From an uncultured Clostridia bacterium (GTDB lineage Bacteria; Bacillota; Clostridia; Christensenellales; Borkfalkiaceae), in contig CANRFD010000003.1 of NCBI GenBank assembly GCA_947629845.1, positions 1-29,376 on the forward strand: 29,376 nucleotides of DNA, read 5' to 3'. The notes below the pieces were generated by a model that saw nothing but the letters and a program-made list of their open reading frames with translations, was not told where the DNA came from and searched no databases. The position numbers and the translations under genes were made by a program. The first letter of the stretch is position 1. Each line of letters opens with the position of its first letter. Positions 6,377-14,412 of this stretch are shown piece after piece.

Positions 6377-7623
6377 AGCTGTCCCGTCAGCGCGCTCCGC
6401 GCCGCCTCCATTTCCGAAAACATGCTTAATTGAACAGCGTTTGCGCTGTTTTCGCCCGCGGCGAGGAGCCCGCGCACCATCTGCTCGCGCTTTTCGCCGT
6501 AAAATTTTCCGCCCGCCGTGATGAAGTGCCGCGCCCGCTTCAGAACGACGCGCATCCGCTTTAAGTCGGCAAAGGTGAGCTGCGTATAGCGGCGCGCCTG
6601 CATGATCTTATAGGCGCTCTGTGCGCCGATGCCGGGCACGCGGAGGAGAACTTCGAGGGGGGCGCGGTTGACTTCCACGGGGAAGAGGTGCATATTTTTG
6701 AGCGCCCACGCGCACTTTGGGTCGACGTCGAGGGACAAATTTTCGCTCTCGGCGGCGATCTCCTCGGCGGAGAACCCGTAAAAGCGCAGCAGCCAGTCGG
6801 CCTGATACAGCCTGTGCTCGCGGATGGCCGCGGCGGGTCGGTCGGGCAGCAGACTGTCGCGTACGACGGGGATATACGACGAAAAGTACACGCGTTTTAA
6901 GCCGTTCGCGCGGTACAGCGCCTGCGAGAGCCGCAAAATTTGCCCGTCGGGCTCGGGCGAGGCGCCCACGATCATCTGCGTCGTCTGCCCCGCGGGCAAA
7001 AAGTAGCCGCGGCGCTTCTCCTCCTTGAACGCCGTCCGCCGCTCGGAGAGGGCGCGCATGGGGGCAAGCAGGCTCTCGCGGCTCTTCTGCGGGGCGAGAA
7101 GTTTTAAGCTCCGCTCGGACGGAAGTTCGATGTTGTAGCTCATGCGGTCGGCATACTTTGCCGCTTCAAATGCCAACATGGGGTCGGCTTTCGGGATCCC
7201 TTTCAGGTGAATGTAGCCGTGGAAACCGTACTCCGTGCGCAGCTTTTTTACGGTGAGAAGCAGCTGCTCCATGGTGTGATTTGGCGAGACGTGCACGGCG
7301 GAGGAGAGGAAGAGCCCCTCGATGTAGTTGCGCTTGTAAAAGTCGATGACGAGTTCGCAGATCTCCTCGGGCGAGGCCGAAGCGCGGGGGACGTCCGAGC
7401 TTCTTCTGCTCATGCAGTACTTGCAGTCGAACGCGCAGTCGTTCGACATCAGAATTTTGAGCAGGGAGATGCACCTGCCGTCGGGCGTGAAGGAGTGGCA
7501 GCAGCCCGCAACGTAGCCGTTGCCCATGCCGCCCGCGTTCTTGCGCGCGCTGCCCGAGGAGGAGCACGAGACGTCGTATTTTGCACTCTCGGTGAGAATG
7601 CGCAGCCTTTCTTCGCTGATCAT
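6373..7623 (-). CDS. TIGR03916-type radical SAM DNA modification/repair protein
   Basis: A 416-residue radical SAM enzyme. The 4Fe-4S motif is CAFDCKYC (C63, C67, C70; CX3CX2C). The conserved N-terminus AKYDVSCSSSGSARKNAGG starts near residue 14, and a helix-hairpin-helix LLRVPGIGAQSAYKI near the C-terminal third suggests DNA binding. It forms an operon with the DUF4130-type partner downstream (4-bp overlap). The start is ATG at 7623: family members begin a few residues before the AKYDVSCS motif, and an upstream in-frame ATG at 7662 lies at and upstream of the promoter -35, so it cannot be translated from that mRNA. The -10 ends six bases before the ATG with no room for a ribosome binding site. 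Function in DNA repair or base modification is inferred from the family. Confidence 0.92.
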   Translation of the reverse strand: MISEERLRILTESAKYDVSCSSSGSARKNAGGMGNGYVAGCCHSFTPDGRCISLLKILMSNDCAFDCKYCMSRRSSDVPRASASPEEICELVIDFYKRNYIEGLFLSSAVHVSPNHTMEQLLLTVKKLRTEYGFHGYIHLKGIPKADPMLAFEAAKYADRMSYNIELPSERSLKLLAPQKSRESLLAPMRALSERRTAFKEEKRRGYFLPAGQTTQMIVGASPEPDGQILRLSQALYRANGLKRVYFSSYIPVVRDSLLPDRPAAAIREHRLYQADWLLRFYGFSAEEIAAESENLSLDVDPKCAWALKNMHLFPVEVNRAPLEVLLRVPGIGAQSAYKIMQARRYTQLTFADLKRMRVVLKRARHFITAGGKFYGEKREQMVRGLLAAGENSANAVQLSMFSEMEAARSALTGQL

Positions 7624-7629
7624 GCCGCC

Positions 7630-7658
7630 ATTATAGCACACGAACGCATGTTTGTCAA
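7630..7658 (-). promoter_or_regulatory. Consensus promoter of the radical SAM operon, reaching the start codon
   Basis: On the minus strand: TTGACA (7658-7653), a 17-bp spacer, TATAAT (7635-7630), a perfect sigma-70/sigma-A consensus. Only GGCGGC separates the -10 from the ATG at 7623, so the mRNA is predicted to be leaderless. Confidence 0.9.
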
Positions 7659-7693
7659 ACATTTGTTTGAAGTATTTGGAAAAAATTTTTCCG

Positions 7694-7722
7694 TTGCAAG
7701 ATAACGGGAAGTATGATATAAT
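7694..7722 (+). promoter_or_regulatory. Promoter P1 of the two-component operon
   Basis: TTGCAA (7694-7699), a 17-bp spacer, TATAAT (7717-7722). It is divergent from the radical SAM promoter, with 35 bp between the two -35 boxes. Confidence 0.82.
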
Positions 7723-7750
7723 AATTTCACCGACTTTTCACAGAGTTGTT

Positions 7751-7779
7751 TTGAGACATTGATAATCGGGCGATATAAT
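7751..7779 (+). promoter_or_regulatory. Promoter P2 of the two-component operon
   Basis: TTGAGA (7751-7756), a 17-bp spacer, TATAAT (7774-7779), 57 bp downstream of P1. The two start sites would give leaders of about 127 and 70 bases. Tandem promoters suggest regulation by growth phase or autoregulation, which is inference. Confidence 0.7.
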
Positions 7780-7856
7780 TCATGGGAAAGAACGGAGCGG
7801 CGGGGGCTTTCCTCGGAAGGGGGAGGCCTTCGGGCAGAAAAAGCAAGGAGAGACAT

Positions 7857-8522
7857 ATGAAGATTTTGATCGTTGACGATGAAGAGATGATCCGCGCCGT
7901 GCTCCGCGAGTATGCGGAGTTCGAGGGCGGCGAGGCCGACGAGGCGGCGGACGGCATGGAGGCGGTGCAGATGTGCCGCCAAAACCGCTACGACGTCGTG
8001 CTGATGGACGTGATGATGCCGCGGCTGGACGGGTTTTCCGCCGTCAAGGAGATCAGGAAGTTCTCGCAGGTGCCCGTCATCATGCTCTCCGCCCGCGGCG
8101 AGGAGTACGACAAGCTGTTCGGCTTCGAGATCGGCTCGGACGACTATGTCACCAAGCCGTTTTCGCCCAAGGAGGTCATGGCGCGCGTGCACGCCGTGCT
8201 CAAGCGCTCCACGGCGGCGCCCGAGCACCACGAGGTGTACGAGTTCGAGGGGCTGCGCGTCGACGTGGAGGGGCGCAACGTCTATGTGGACGGCGAAAAG
8301 GCGGAGCTCACGCCCAAGGAGTACGAGCTGCTCTTTTACTTCGTCCAGAACCGCGGGGTGGCGCTCTCGCGGGAGCGCCTCCTGAACAAGGTGTGGGGCT
8401 ACGACTTTTACGGCGACGACCGCACGGTGGATACCCATGTGAAGATGCTCCGCGGCAATCTCAAGGAGTACCGCAAATTCATCGTGACGCTGCGCGGCCT
8501 CGGCTATAAATTCGAGACATAA
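7857..8522 (+). CDS. OmpR/PhoB-family response regulator
   Basis: A 221-residue DNA-binding response regulator. The receiver domain (1-115) has the acidic pair D7/D8, the phosphoacceptor D51 in LMDVMMP, S78 and K100 in TKPF. The winged-helix output domain (about 125-221) shows ELTPKEYELLFYFVQNRG and the C-terminal VDTHVKMLRGNLKEY plus TLRGLGYKFE. ATG 7857 is chosen for its AAGGAGAG ribosome binding site and because the receiver begins there; a longer frame from 7782 adds only leader-derived sequence and starts right at the P2 start site. It is followed after 13 bases by its cognate histidine kinase. Confidence 0.95.
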   Translation: MKILIVDDEEMIRAVLREYAEFEGGEADEAADGMEAVQMCRQNRYDVVLMDVMMPRLDGFSAVKEIRKFSQVPVIMLSARGEEYDKLFGFEIGSDDYVTKPFSPKEVMARVHAVLKRSTAAPEHHEVYEFEGLRVDVEGRNVYVDGEKAELTPKEYELLFYFVQNRGVALSRERLLNKVWGYDFYGDDRTVDTHVKMLRGNLKEYRKFIVTLRGLGYKFET

Positions 8523-8535
8523 GGGGGCGGTTTTC

Positions 8536-9996
8536 TTGGCGCACGGCAGCAAAAAAGCGAGGGCGGGCAGGAGTCTCAATCTCATCCTCTGGCTGGTGTT
8601 TTCCGTGTTTGCGTTCGCCGTCATCTTCGTGTGTATCCTGCTGCAGAACATTCTCGTCGGCAGGGATTACCGCAGGCAGGCGTTCGAGACGCTCAAGACG
8701 GCGCAGGCGCGCATTGCGGAAGTTTCGGCGGCCTCGCCCTCCGGCGGCGACATCTCCGCCATCGCCTACGAACTCGGCATCGGCGCATATCTCATCTACG
8801 ACGGATCGGGCAGCGATACGTCCGTCGTCACGTTCAGCGGAACGGAGCGCAGCTATCAGGAGCTTGCAAGGATGTGCTCCTCCCTCGGGGGAGAGGAGAC
8901 GGAGCAGTTCTTCTCGGGAGACGGGGAGATCGCATGCGTCTCGTCCGTCACCTACGGCGGCCGCCCGGCGTGGCTGTGCCTCTTCTTTTCGCTCACCTCG
9001 TTCGAGGCCTTTCAGGCGGCATACCGCTGGATCTCCGTCGTCACGGGGCTCCTCGCCGTCGTCTTGGGCTTTGCGGCGAGCGGGATCGTCTCCCTTCTCG
9101 TCACGCGGCCGGTGGCGGAAGTCACCGCCAACGCCAAGGAGCTCGCACGGGGCAATTACGATCTCAACTTCCGCGAGGACTACTTCTGTTCGGAGATCGA
9201 GGAGCTCTCCTCCTCGCTCGAATACGCCCGCGCGGAGATCTCCAAGGCGGACAGGATGCAGAAGGAGCTCATCGCCAACGTCTCCCACGACTTCAAGACG
9301 CCGCTCACCATGATCAAGGCGTACGCCTCGATGATCCTCGAGATCACGGGGGAGAACAAGGAGAAGCGCGACCGCGACGCGCAGGTCATCATCGACGAGG
9401 CCGACCGCCTCGCGCTGCTCGTCTCCGACGTGCTCGACCTCTCCAAACTGCGCGCAGGGGTGGAGGAAGAGCGTGTCCGCTTCGACCTCTCGGAGGAGAC
9501 GCGCGCCATCGTCTCGCGGTTCGACTACCTCGCCGAGACGCAGGGCTACCGCATCGAGACGGCCATCGACGACGGCATTTTTGTGCTCGCCGCCCGCGCG
9601 CGCATCGGGCAGGTCGTGTACAACCTCGTCGGCAACGCCGTCAACTATACGGGGGAAGATAAGCGGGTGCGCGCCAAGCTCTTCCAAAAGGACGGGGCGG
9701 CGCGGCTCGAGGTCATCGACTCGGGCAAGGGCATTCCGCCCGCCGAGCTCGACACCATCTGGGATCGCTACTACCGCAGCGAGAGCTCGCACAAGCGTCC
9801 CGTCCGCGGCACGGGGCTGGGGCTCTCCATCGTGAAGGGGGTGCTGCTCGCCCACGGGTTCCCCTTCGGCGTCGTGTCCGAACAGGGCAAGGGCAGCTGC
9901 TTTTGGGTGGAATTTCCTCCGCCCGAGGGAGAACATATGCAACAGGAAACAGAAAGCGAGAGGCCGAAGAGGCGCAAAAAGGGGGTAAAAGCATGA
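8536..9996 (+). CDS. Membrane sensor histidine kinase
   Basis: A 486-residue sensor kinase that should phosphorylate the regulator encoded upstream. Membrane segments lie near residues 14-38 and 165-190 and enclose an extracellular sensor domain of about 125 residues. A HAMP linker follows (VTRPVAEVTANAKELARGNY). The DHp helix holds the phosphoacceptor H251 in NVSHDFKTPL. The ATP-binding domain has the N box QVVYNLVGNAVNYT, G1 DSGKGIPP and G2 GTGLGLSIVKG. It starts at TTG 8536, behind AAGGGGGCGG, because no other start lies before the first membrane segment. The C-terminus ends in a basic tail (RPKRRKKGVKA) and overlaps the next gene by ATGA. The signal sensed is unknown. Confidence 0.93.
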   Translation: MAHGSKKARAGRSLNLILWLVFSVFAFAVIFVCILLQNILVGRDYRRQAFETLKTAQARIAEVSAASPSGGDISAIAYELGIGAYLIYDGSGSDTSVVTFSGTERSYQELARMCSSLGGEETEQFFSGDGEIACVSSVTYGGRPAWLCLFFSLTSFEAFQAAYRWISVVTGLLAVVLGFAASGIVSLLVTRPVAEVTANAKELARGNYDLNFREDYFCSEIEELSSSLEYARAEISKADRMQKELIANVSHDFKTPLTMIKAYASMILEITGENKEKRDRDAQVIIDEADRLALLVSDVLDLSKLRAGVEEERVRFDLSEETRAIVSRFDYLAETQGYRIETAIDDGIFVLAARARIGQVVYNLVGNAVNYTGEDKRVRAKLFQKDGAARLEVIDSGKGIPPAELDTIWDRYYRSESSHKRPVRGTGLGLSIVKGVLLAHGFPFGVVSEQGKGSCFWVEFPPPEGEHMQQETESERPKRRKKGVKA

Positions 9997-11546
9997 CGGG
10001 AAACAGAGCGGGCGCGCTCATTATGGCAGTCCCCTTCGCGGCGGGGAGCATTTTGCTGTTTTCCTCGCAGCGGCGGGCGGGCGCAAATTCCGCTCCCGCC
10101 TATTGGGAGGGCGCGCAGTCTGCGGGGGCGCTCCTCGCGGGGGACGAGTGTCCCATCGCCGTCGAAAAGGAGCTGCTCACCGTGAACATTCCCGAATTTC
10201 CTCCCCTCGGGGGCGAAAAGGAGGAGTTCGACGGGTACGGCGCGAGCGTCACGGCGCAGTATACCTTCCGCAACCCCACGGAGACCGACTACACGGCGAC
10301 GCTGCTCTTCCCCTTCGGGTATGCGCCCGAGTACGCTCCCTATGAATATAATTTTTACGACGACACGGCGCGCTACACCATCACGGAGAACGGGAGCGCC
10401 GTCGAGATCACGTCCCGCCACAGCTTTTGCGGCGACGACAGCTACGGGAGCGGCTTCGACGTGGAGAAGGAGATCGACTGCCTCGAGGGCGCGGGGGAGA
10501 GCTTTTACACCGCCGATACCCCCGTTACGGAGCACGTTTTCCACGTGACGACGCCCGCGGCCGCGGGCGGACACGCTAACTATGTCTCGTTCTGCATCAA
10601 ACTCAAGGCCGACCCCGCCAAGACGCGCATCGCAACTTCGCAGCACGCGAGCTGCTTCATCGAAAACGGCCTTGCGCTCATCGTCTACAATTTTGCGCAG
10701 ACGGAGGGCGGGTTCGACTTCTCCCTCTACGCGTTCGGCGAGGATGTGATAATAAAAAAGCAGGCCGTCTACGACAACCGCATCACGGGCGCCCTCTTGG
10801 AGGACGCGTCCGCCGTTGAAACCGCAAAGACGGAGGGGACGTATGCGGCGTTCGTCGCGGGGAGGTACCCCGGTGCGGAGAGCGGCATGAGCGAAGAGGA
10901 CTGGCGGCGCGGCTTCACCGAGGCGATGGGGATCGATATGTACTCGACGGACGGCATGATGTGCTCTGCTGTGCCCGACGAGATCGACGCCGCCGACTTC
11001 ATGCGGTGGTATGAATATCGGCTGCAGTTCCCCGCAGGGGAGACGGTCGTAAACGAGGTGTCGGCGCCCATCTATCCCACCGTGCGCGGCAGCGGCAAAA
11101 AGACGCAGTACGACTACACCTATCTCCTCTCGCCCGCACGCAAGTGGGCGTCCTTCGGGAGCCTCCGCGTGGAGCTCAAAACGCCGTACTATCTCGCGGA
11201 AAGCTCGCTCGATTTCCAAAAGACGGAGGAAGGCTACGTCCTCGACTGGGAGGACGGCCTGCCCCTCGGCGAGCTCACCTTCACCCTCTCGGAGGAGGCG
11301 CCCAACGCAATAAGCGGGTTTATGCCGTACAGGGGGGAGATCGACCCCGTTTCGCTGGGCGTCATCATCTTTTTGGTGGTTTTGGCGGTGGGGACGATTG
11401 CCGTGACCGTCGGCATCGTGCTGGTGCGCAGAAAGCGGGAAACGGCCTCCGCCCGCGGCACGGCGGAAGAGGGCAAGGTGGATCTCCCCGCCCCGCCCGA
11501 TACGAACGACCATGACGACAATAATGCCGGCGACGGCTCAGGATGA
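9993..11546 (+). CDS. Membrane-anchored extracytoplasmic protein of the two-component operon
   Basis: A 517-residue protein of unknown function, translationally coupled to the kinase by an ATGA overlap. It has an N-terminal signal or anchor (AGALIMAVPFAAGSILLFSS, about 6-25), a large extracytoplasmic region, and a C-terminal membrane segment (VSLGVIIFLVVLAVGTIAVT) followed by a basic stop-transfer and an acidic, Pro/Asp-rich tail. The external part looks beta-rich (SVTAQYTFRNPTETDYTATL; YTYLLSPARKWASFGSLRVE) and resembles hypothetical surface proteins of Clostridia. Its place at the end of the operon suggests it is an accessory or output of the sensor system, which is inference. The stop codon TGA is also the start of the repeat block that follows. 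Confidence 0.75.
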   Translation: MTGNRAGALIMAVPFAAGSILLFSSQRRAGANSAPAYWEGAQSAGALLAGDECPIAVEKELLTVNIPEFPPLGGEKEEFDGYGASVTAQYTFRNPTETDYTATLLFPFGYAPEYAPYEYNFYDDTARYTITENGSAVEITSRHSFCGDDSYGSGFDVEKEIDCLEGAGESFYTADTPVTEHVFHVTTPAAAGGHANYVSFCIKLKADPAKTRIATSQHASCFIENGLALIVYNFAQTEGGFDFSLYAFGEDVIIKKQAVYDNRITGALLEDASAVETAKTEGTYAAFVAGRYPGAESGMSEEDWRRGFTEAMGIDMYSTDGMMCSAVPDEIDAADFMRWYEYRLQFPAGETVVNEVSAPIYPTVRGSGKKTQYDYTYLLSPARKWASFGSLRVELKTPYYLAESSLDFQKTEEGYVLDWEDGLPLGELTFTLSEEAPNAISGFMPYRGEIDPVSLGVIIFLVVLAVGTIAVTVGIVLVRRKRETASARGTAEEGKVDLPAPPDTNDHDDNNAGDGSG

Positions 11547-11568
11547 CGTAATTATACGTCGGGTTTGA

Positions 11569-11787
11569 ATATCCTGCCCCCGCGCGTGGGTAACCGCGTC
11601 ATCCTGCCCCGCGCGCACCATTCGTCTACTAAGCGCGGCACGAGCCCCCACATGGGGGCGAAGTAGCCGAATTGTTTTACGCAGTCCGCAATAGCCTATC
11701 CGCGAAGGATCCCGAGCAACGAAGTCCGAACTCTCCATATCGGGATTCTTCGGTCGCTACGCTCCCGTCAGAATGACGCGCAACCCC
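11569..11787 (-). repeat. Long inverted repeat, copy 2 (partner 55-270)
   Basis: Reverse complement of 55-270 with scattered differences. Together the pair forms 215-bp arms around an 11.3-kb segment, a substrate for inversion by homologous recombination. Confidence 0.85.
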
Positions 11788-12363
11788 GCCCCCTCCACGG
11801 GAGGGGGGTAGGGGGGTGGGGCTACAAAATCATGTCATGTTGAGCCTCGCCTGTCTGTCGCCGCGGCACACAAATCACGTCATGTTGAGCGGAGCGTAGC
11901 GTAGTCGAAACATGTCCTTATTTATAATGCGGACATCCTTCGACTACGCTACTTCGTCGCTACGCTCCTCGTGCCGCCCTTCGACGGCATAATACGTGCG
12001 GGCGGGGCGGGATGACGTAATTATACTGCGGTGACGTAATTATACGTCGGGTCTGAATACCCTATCCCTCGCCCGCATCCACAGTGTCCTCATCTCGACG
12101 TTCCGCAGGAACGGAGGAGATCTTCCCCCAACCCCTTCAGTCACTGCGTGACAGCTCCCCCAAACGGGGGAGCCAAGGGAAAGCCGCCGCGCCCGCGCCC
12201 GCAGTGCCCTCATTCCGAGGCTCCGCAGGAGCCGAGTGAATCTTCCCTTATCTCCCACCCCGCCATAAAATCACGTCATCCTGCCCCCCCGCCTGTCTAC
12301 CGCCGCGGCACACAAAATCACGTCATGTTGAGCCCCGCATGTCTGTCGCCGCGGCACACAAAA

Positions 12364-12408
12364 TCACGTCATGTTGAGCGGAGCGTAGCGTAGTCGAAAC
12401 ATGTCCTT
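12364..12408 (-). repeat. Hairpin repeat, reverse orientation
   Basis: ATCACGTCATGTTGAGC and GTCGAAACATGTCC arms, with a short centre GGAGCGTAGCGTA. A near-identical copy lies at 11872-11927 and a related forward copy at 15841-15884. Confidence 0.75.
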
Positions 12409-12508
12409 ATTTATAATGCGGACATCCCTCGACTACGCTCGGGATGACGTAATTATACTGCGGTGACGTAATTATACGTCGGGTCTGAATATCCTGCCCG
12501 CGCCCGCT

Positions 12509-12660
12509 CTTGCCCTCCCCCTGCGTAAGGGTGGAGCGGCGCACCATGCTTAACAGCCCTGTGGGCTGTAAGCGCGCCGCGACAGGAGGCGTGGCCTCGC
12601 CGACGGGGATTACGGCGGTACCTGCCGCCGCAATCAGGGGTAGGGGTGGGGGTACGCCCT
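12509..12660 (+). repeat. Structured 150-bp repeat, copy 1 (partner 27604-27756)
   Basis: It contains nested inverted repeats: GCGGCGC (12536-12542) with GCGCCGC (12574-12580), GCTT with AAGC, and ACAGCCC with GGGCTGT around a TGT loop. A small hairpin GAGGC-GTG-GCCTC and a longer one GATTACGGCGG...CCGCCGCAATC (one mismatch) follow. The second copy differs at paired positions in a compensatory way. Confidence 0.8.
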
Positions 12661-12751
12661 AAAATCTCCCCGTGTTCTTGTCCCCGAATGTAAAAATAAT
12701 TTCATTTTTCGAAAAAATCAAGCAGTTTTTTAGAATTTTTTTCAAAACGGC

Positions 12752-12780
12752 TTGTTTTTTTTGTCGGTCTTTGTTATAAT
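12752..12780 (+). promoter_or_regulatory. Promoter of the antiporter-mgtC operon
   Basis: TTGTTT (12752-12757), a 17-bp spacer, TATAAT (12775-12780). The leader to the ATG at 12931 would be about 143 bases long and carries the hairpin repeats below. Confidence 0.75.
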
Positions 12781-12801
12781 ACATACACTATCGTAAAAAA
12801 C

Positions 12802-12871
12802 GGGAATAAAATTCCCACGCGGGGCACTGTTCCGCCTCCCGAAAAAGGGGAATAAAATTCCCACGCGGGGC
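12802..12871 (+). promoter_or_regulatory. Tandem identical hairpin motif in the antiporter leader
   Basis: A 24-base sequence at 12802-12825 is repeated without change at 12848-12871, 46 bases apart. Each copy starts with the hairpin GGGAAT-AAA-ATTCCC and continues CACGCGGGGC. The two lie wholly inside the predicted 5' leader and are absent from the intergenic repeat families, so they look like a regulatory RNA or protein-binding element of this operon. Confidence 0.65.
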
Positions 12872-12923
12872 GGGTCTCCGCATACGATGAACAGTTCTCT
12901 CTGCAAAGCGCACGGGGAGTAAA

Positions 12924-12941
12924 ATGCACCATGCTGGATAA
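12924..12941 (+). CDS. Five-codon upstream ORF overlapping the antiporter start
   Basis: ATG CAC CAT GCT GGA TAA (MHHAG) begins four bases after GGGGAG, and its stop lies eight bases past the first base of the antiporter ATG, in a different frame. The same GGGGAG is 11 bases from the antiporter ATG. It may act in translational coupling. This could be chance: it is only five codons. Confidence 0.3.
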   Translation: MHHAG

Positions 12942-14409
12942 ATTTTACGAACATCTCTCCGCGACCTCTCCCGTGGCGGTCGTCATCATTTCCGTCGCGA
13001 TCATGCTGCTCGCGGGCTTTTTAGGCACGCGCATCACCAAACTTCTCAAGCTCCCCAACGTCACGGCGTACATCCTCGTCGGCATTCTGCTCGGCCCGTA
13101 TTGCCTCGACCTCGTGCCCCAATACGTCTCGGAGGGCATGGACTTCATTTCGGACATTGCGCTCGCCTTTATCGCCTTCAGCGTGGGGGAATATTTCCGC
13201 TTCTCCGCGCTCCGCAAAAACGGCGGCAAGGTGGTCGTCATCACGCTGTTCGAAGCGCTCGTCGCCTCGGTGCTCGTGTTTGTGCTCACCTTCTTCATCT
13301 TGGGGTTGGGGTTGGCGTTCTCCGTCATCTTGGCGGCGCTCGCTTCGGCAACGGCGCCCGCCTCCACCATGATGACCATCCGCCAGACCAAGGCGAAGGG
13401 GGACTTCGTCGATACCCTCTTCGGGGTCGTCGCGCTGGACGACGTCGTCAGTCTCATCGCGTACAGCGTCGCCGTCTCGGTGGCGCTCGCAACGCTCGGC
13501 AACGGCTTCTCCGCCGCCGACGTCCTCCTGCCCATCGCGTGGAACGTCATGATGATCGCCGTCGGCATCGCGTTCGGCTTCCTTCTCAAGGTGCTCATGG
13601 CCAAGCGCTCCACCGACAACCGCCTGATCGTCTCCGTCGCCTTCCTCTTCGCCCTGTGCGGGATCGGCGCCGCCGTAGACGTCTCGCCGCTGCTCGGGTG
13701 CATGGCGATGGGCACGGTGTACATCAACTTTTCGGGCGACGACAAGCTCTTCAAACAGCTCAACTATTTCAGCCCGCCCATTCTTTTGCTGTTCTTCGTG
13801 AAGTCGGGCATCGGGTTCGACCTCGGCTCCCTCGTCTCCACGGGCAGCCTCGCCTCGGGCGTGCCGCTCATCGTCGTCGGCATTCTGTACTTCGTCGTGC
13901 GGCTCGTGGGGAAGTACGCGGGCGCGTTTGCGGGCTGCGCCATCGTGAAGAAGGAGAAGCGGGTGCGCAACTATCTCGGCATGGCGCTCGCCCCGCAGGC
14001 AGGGGTCGCCATCGGCCTTGCCGCCCTCGGCGCACGCGTGCTCACGGGGGGCGGAAGCCCGGAACTGGGCAACATGCTGCTCACCATCGTGCTCTCCTCG
14101 AGCATTCTCTACGAACTCGTCGGCCCCGCGCTCGCCAAGCTGTCGCTCTACCTTTCGGGCTCGTACGGCAAGCGGGCTCCCGCAGAGGAGGGGGCGCCGC
14201 CGCTGCCCGCCGGGGACGAGACGGTCGCTTCCTTAAAGGAACAGTTAAAGGCCATCCAGCAGCAGATCTCCGTCAAGGAATATGCGCGTTCGCCCGAGGA
14301 AGAGGCGTTTATGGAGGCCACGCAGGCGGCGGAAACTCCCCCCGAGGAGGACTCGGAAACCTCCGCGGGTGCGGAATACAACCGCAGAAAATTCATCAAC
14401 AAGAGGTAA
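12931..14409 (+). CDS. CPA2-family cation:proton antiporter
   Basis: A 492-residue integral membrane protein with about 12-13 hydrophobic segments across residues 15-425, of the monovalent cation:proton antiporter 2 (Kef/NapA-like) type. Recognisable parts are the first helices (LLKLPNVTAYILVGILLGPY), the half-helix ALASATAPASTMMTIRQT, and the ion-site helix FGVVALDDVVSLIAYSVAVS with adjacent aspartates. It would exchange Na+ or K+ for protons across the cytoplasmic membrane. The C-terminal 70 residues form a charged, partly coiled-coil cytoplasmic tail (SLKEQLKAIQQQISVKEYAR). There is no attached RCK/TrkA-N domain, unlike KefB/C. It is followed after three bases by the MgtC-like gene, suggesting shared roles in ion or pH homeostasis. 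The transported ion is not determined. Confidence 0.9.
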   Translation: MLDKFYEHLSATSPVAVVIISVAIMLLAGFLGTRITKLLKLPNVTAYILVGILLGPYCLDLVPQYVSEGMDFISDIALAFIAFSVGEYFRFSALRKNGGKVVVITLFEALVASVLVFVLTFFILGLGLAFSVILAALASATAPASTMMTIRQTKAKGDFVDTLFGVVALDDVVSLIAYSVAVSVALATLGNGFSAADVLLPIAWNVMMIAVGIAFGFLLKVLMAKRSTDNRLIVSVAFLFALCGIGAAVDVSPLLGCMAMGTVYINFSGDDKLFKQLNYFSPPILLLFFVKSGIGFDLGSLVSTGSLASGVPLIVVGILYFVVRLVGKYAGAFAGCAIVKKEKRVRNYLGMALAPQAGVAIGLAALGARVLTGGGSPELGNMLLTIVLSSSILYELVGPALAKLSLYLSGSYGKRAPAEEGAPPLPAGDETVASLKEQLKAIQQQISVKEYARSPEEEAFMEATQAAETPPEEDSETSAGAEYNRRKFINKR

Positions 14410-14412
14410 TTT

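Larger units (their letters stand above)
11547..12750. repeat. Repeat-packed intergenic region (block 2)
   Basis: No credible gene. It contains the inverted partner of 55-270, two copies of the hairpin repeat (11872-11927 and 12364-12408), three GACGTAATTATAC modules (about 11544, 12014 and 12464), an inverted copy of 9-50 at 12087-12127, a CAGTCACTGCGTGACAG module at 12131-12180, and the structured 150-bp repeat at 12509-12660. The last 90 bases turn AT-rich and lead into the antiporter promoter. I see no terminator immediately after the operon ending at 11546. Confidence 0.85.

Noticed and set aside
7624..7662. Upstream ATG (7662) as the start of the radical SAM protein
   Set aside because: It lies at and upstream of the -35 box of the consensus promoter, and its extra residues are not family-like.
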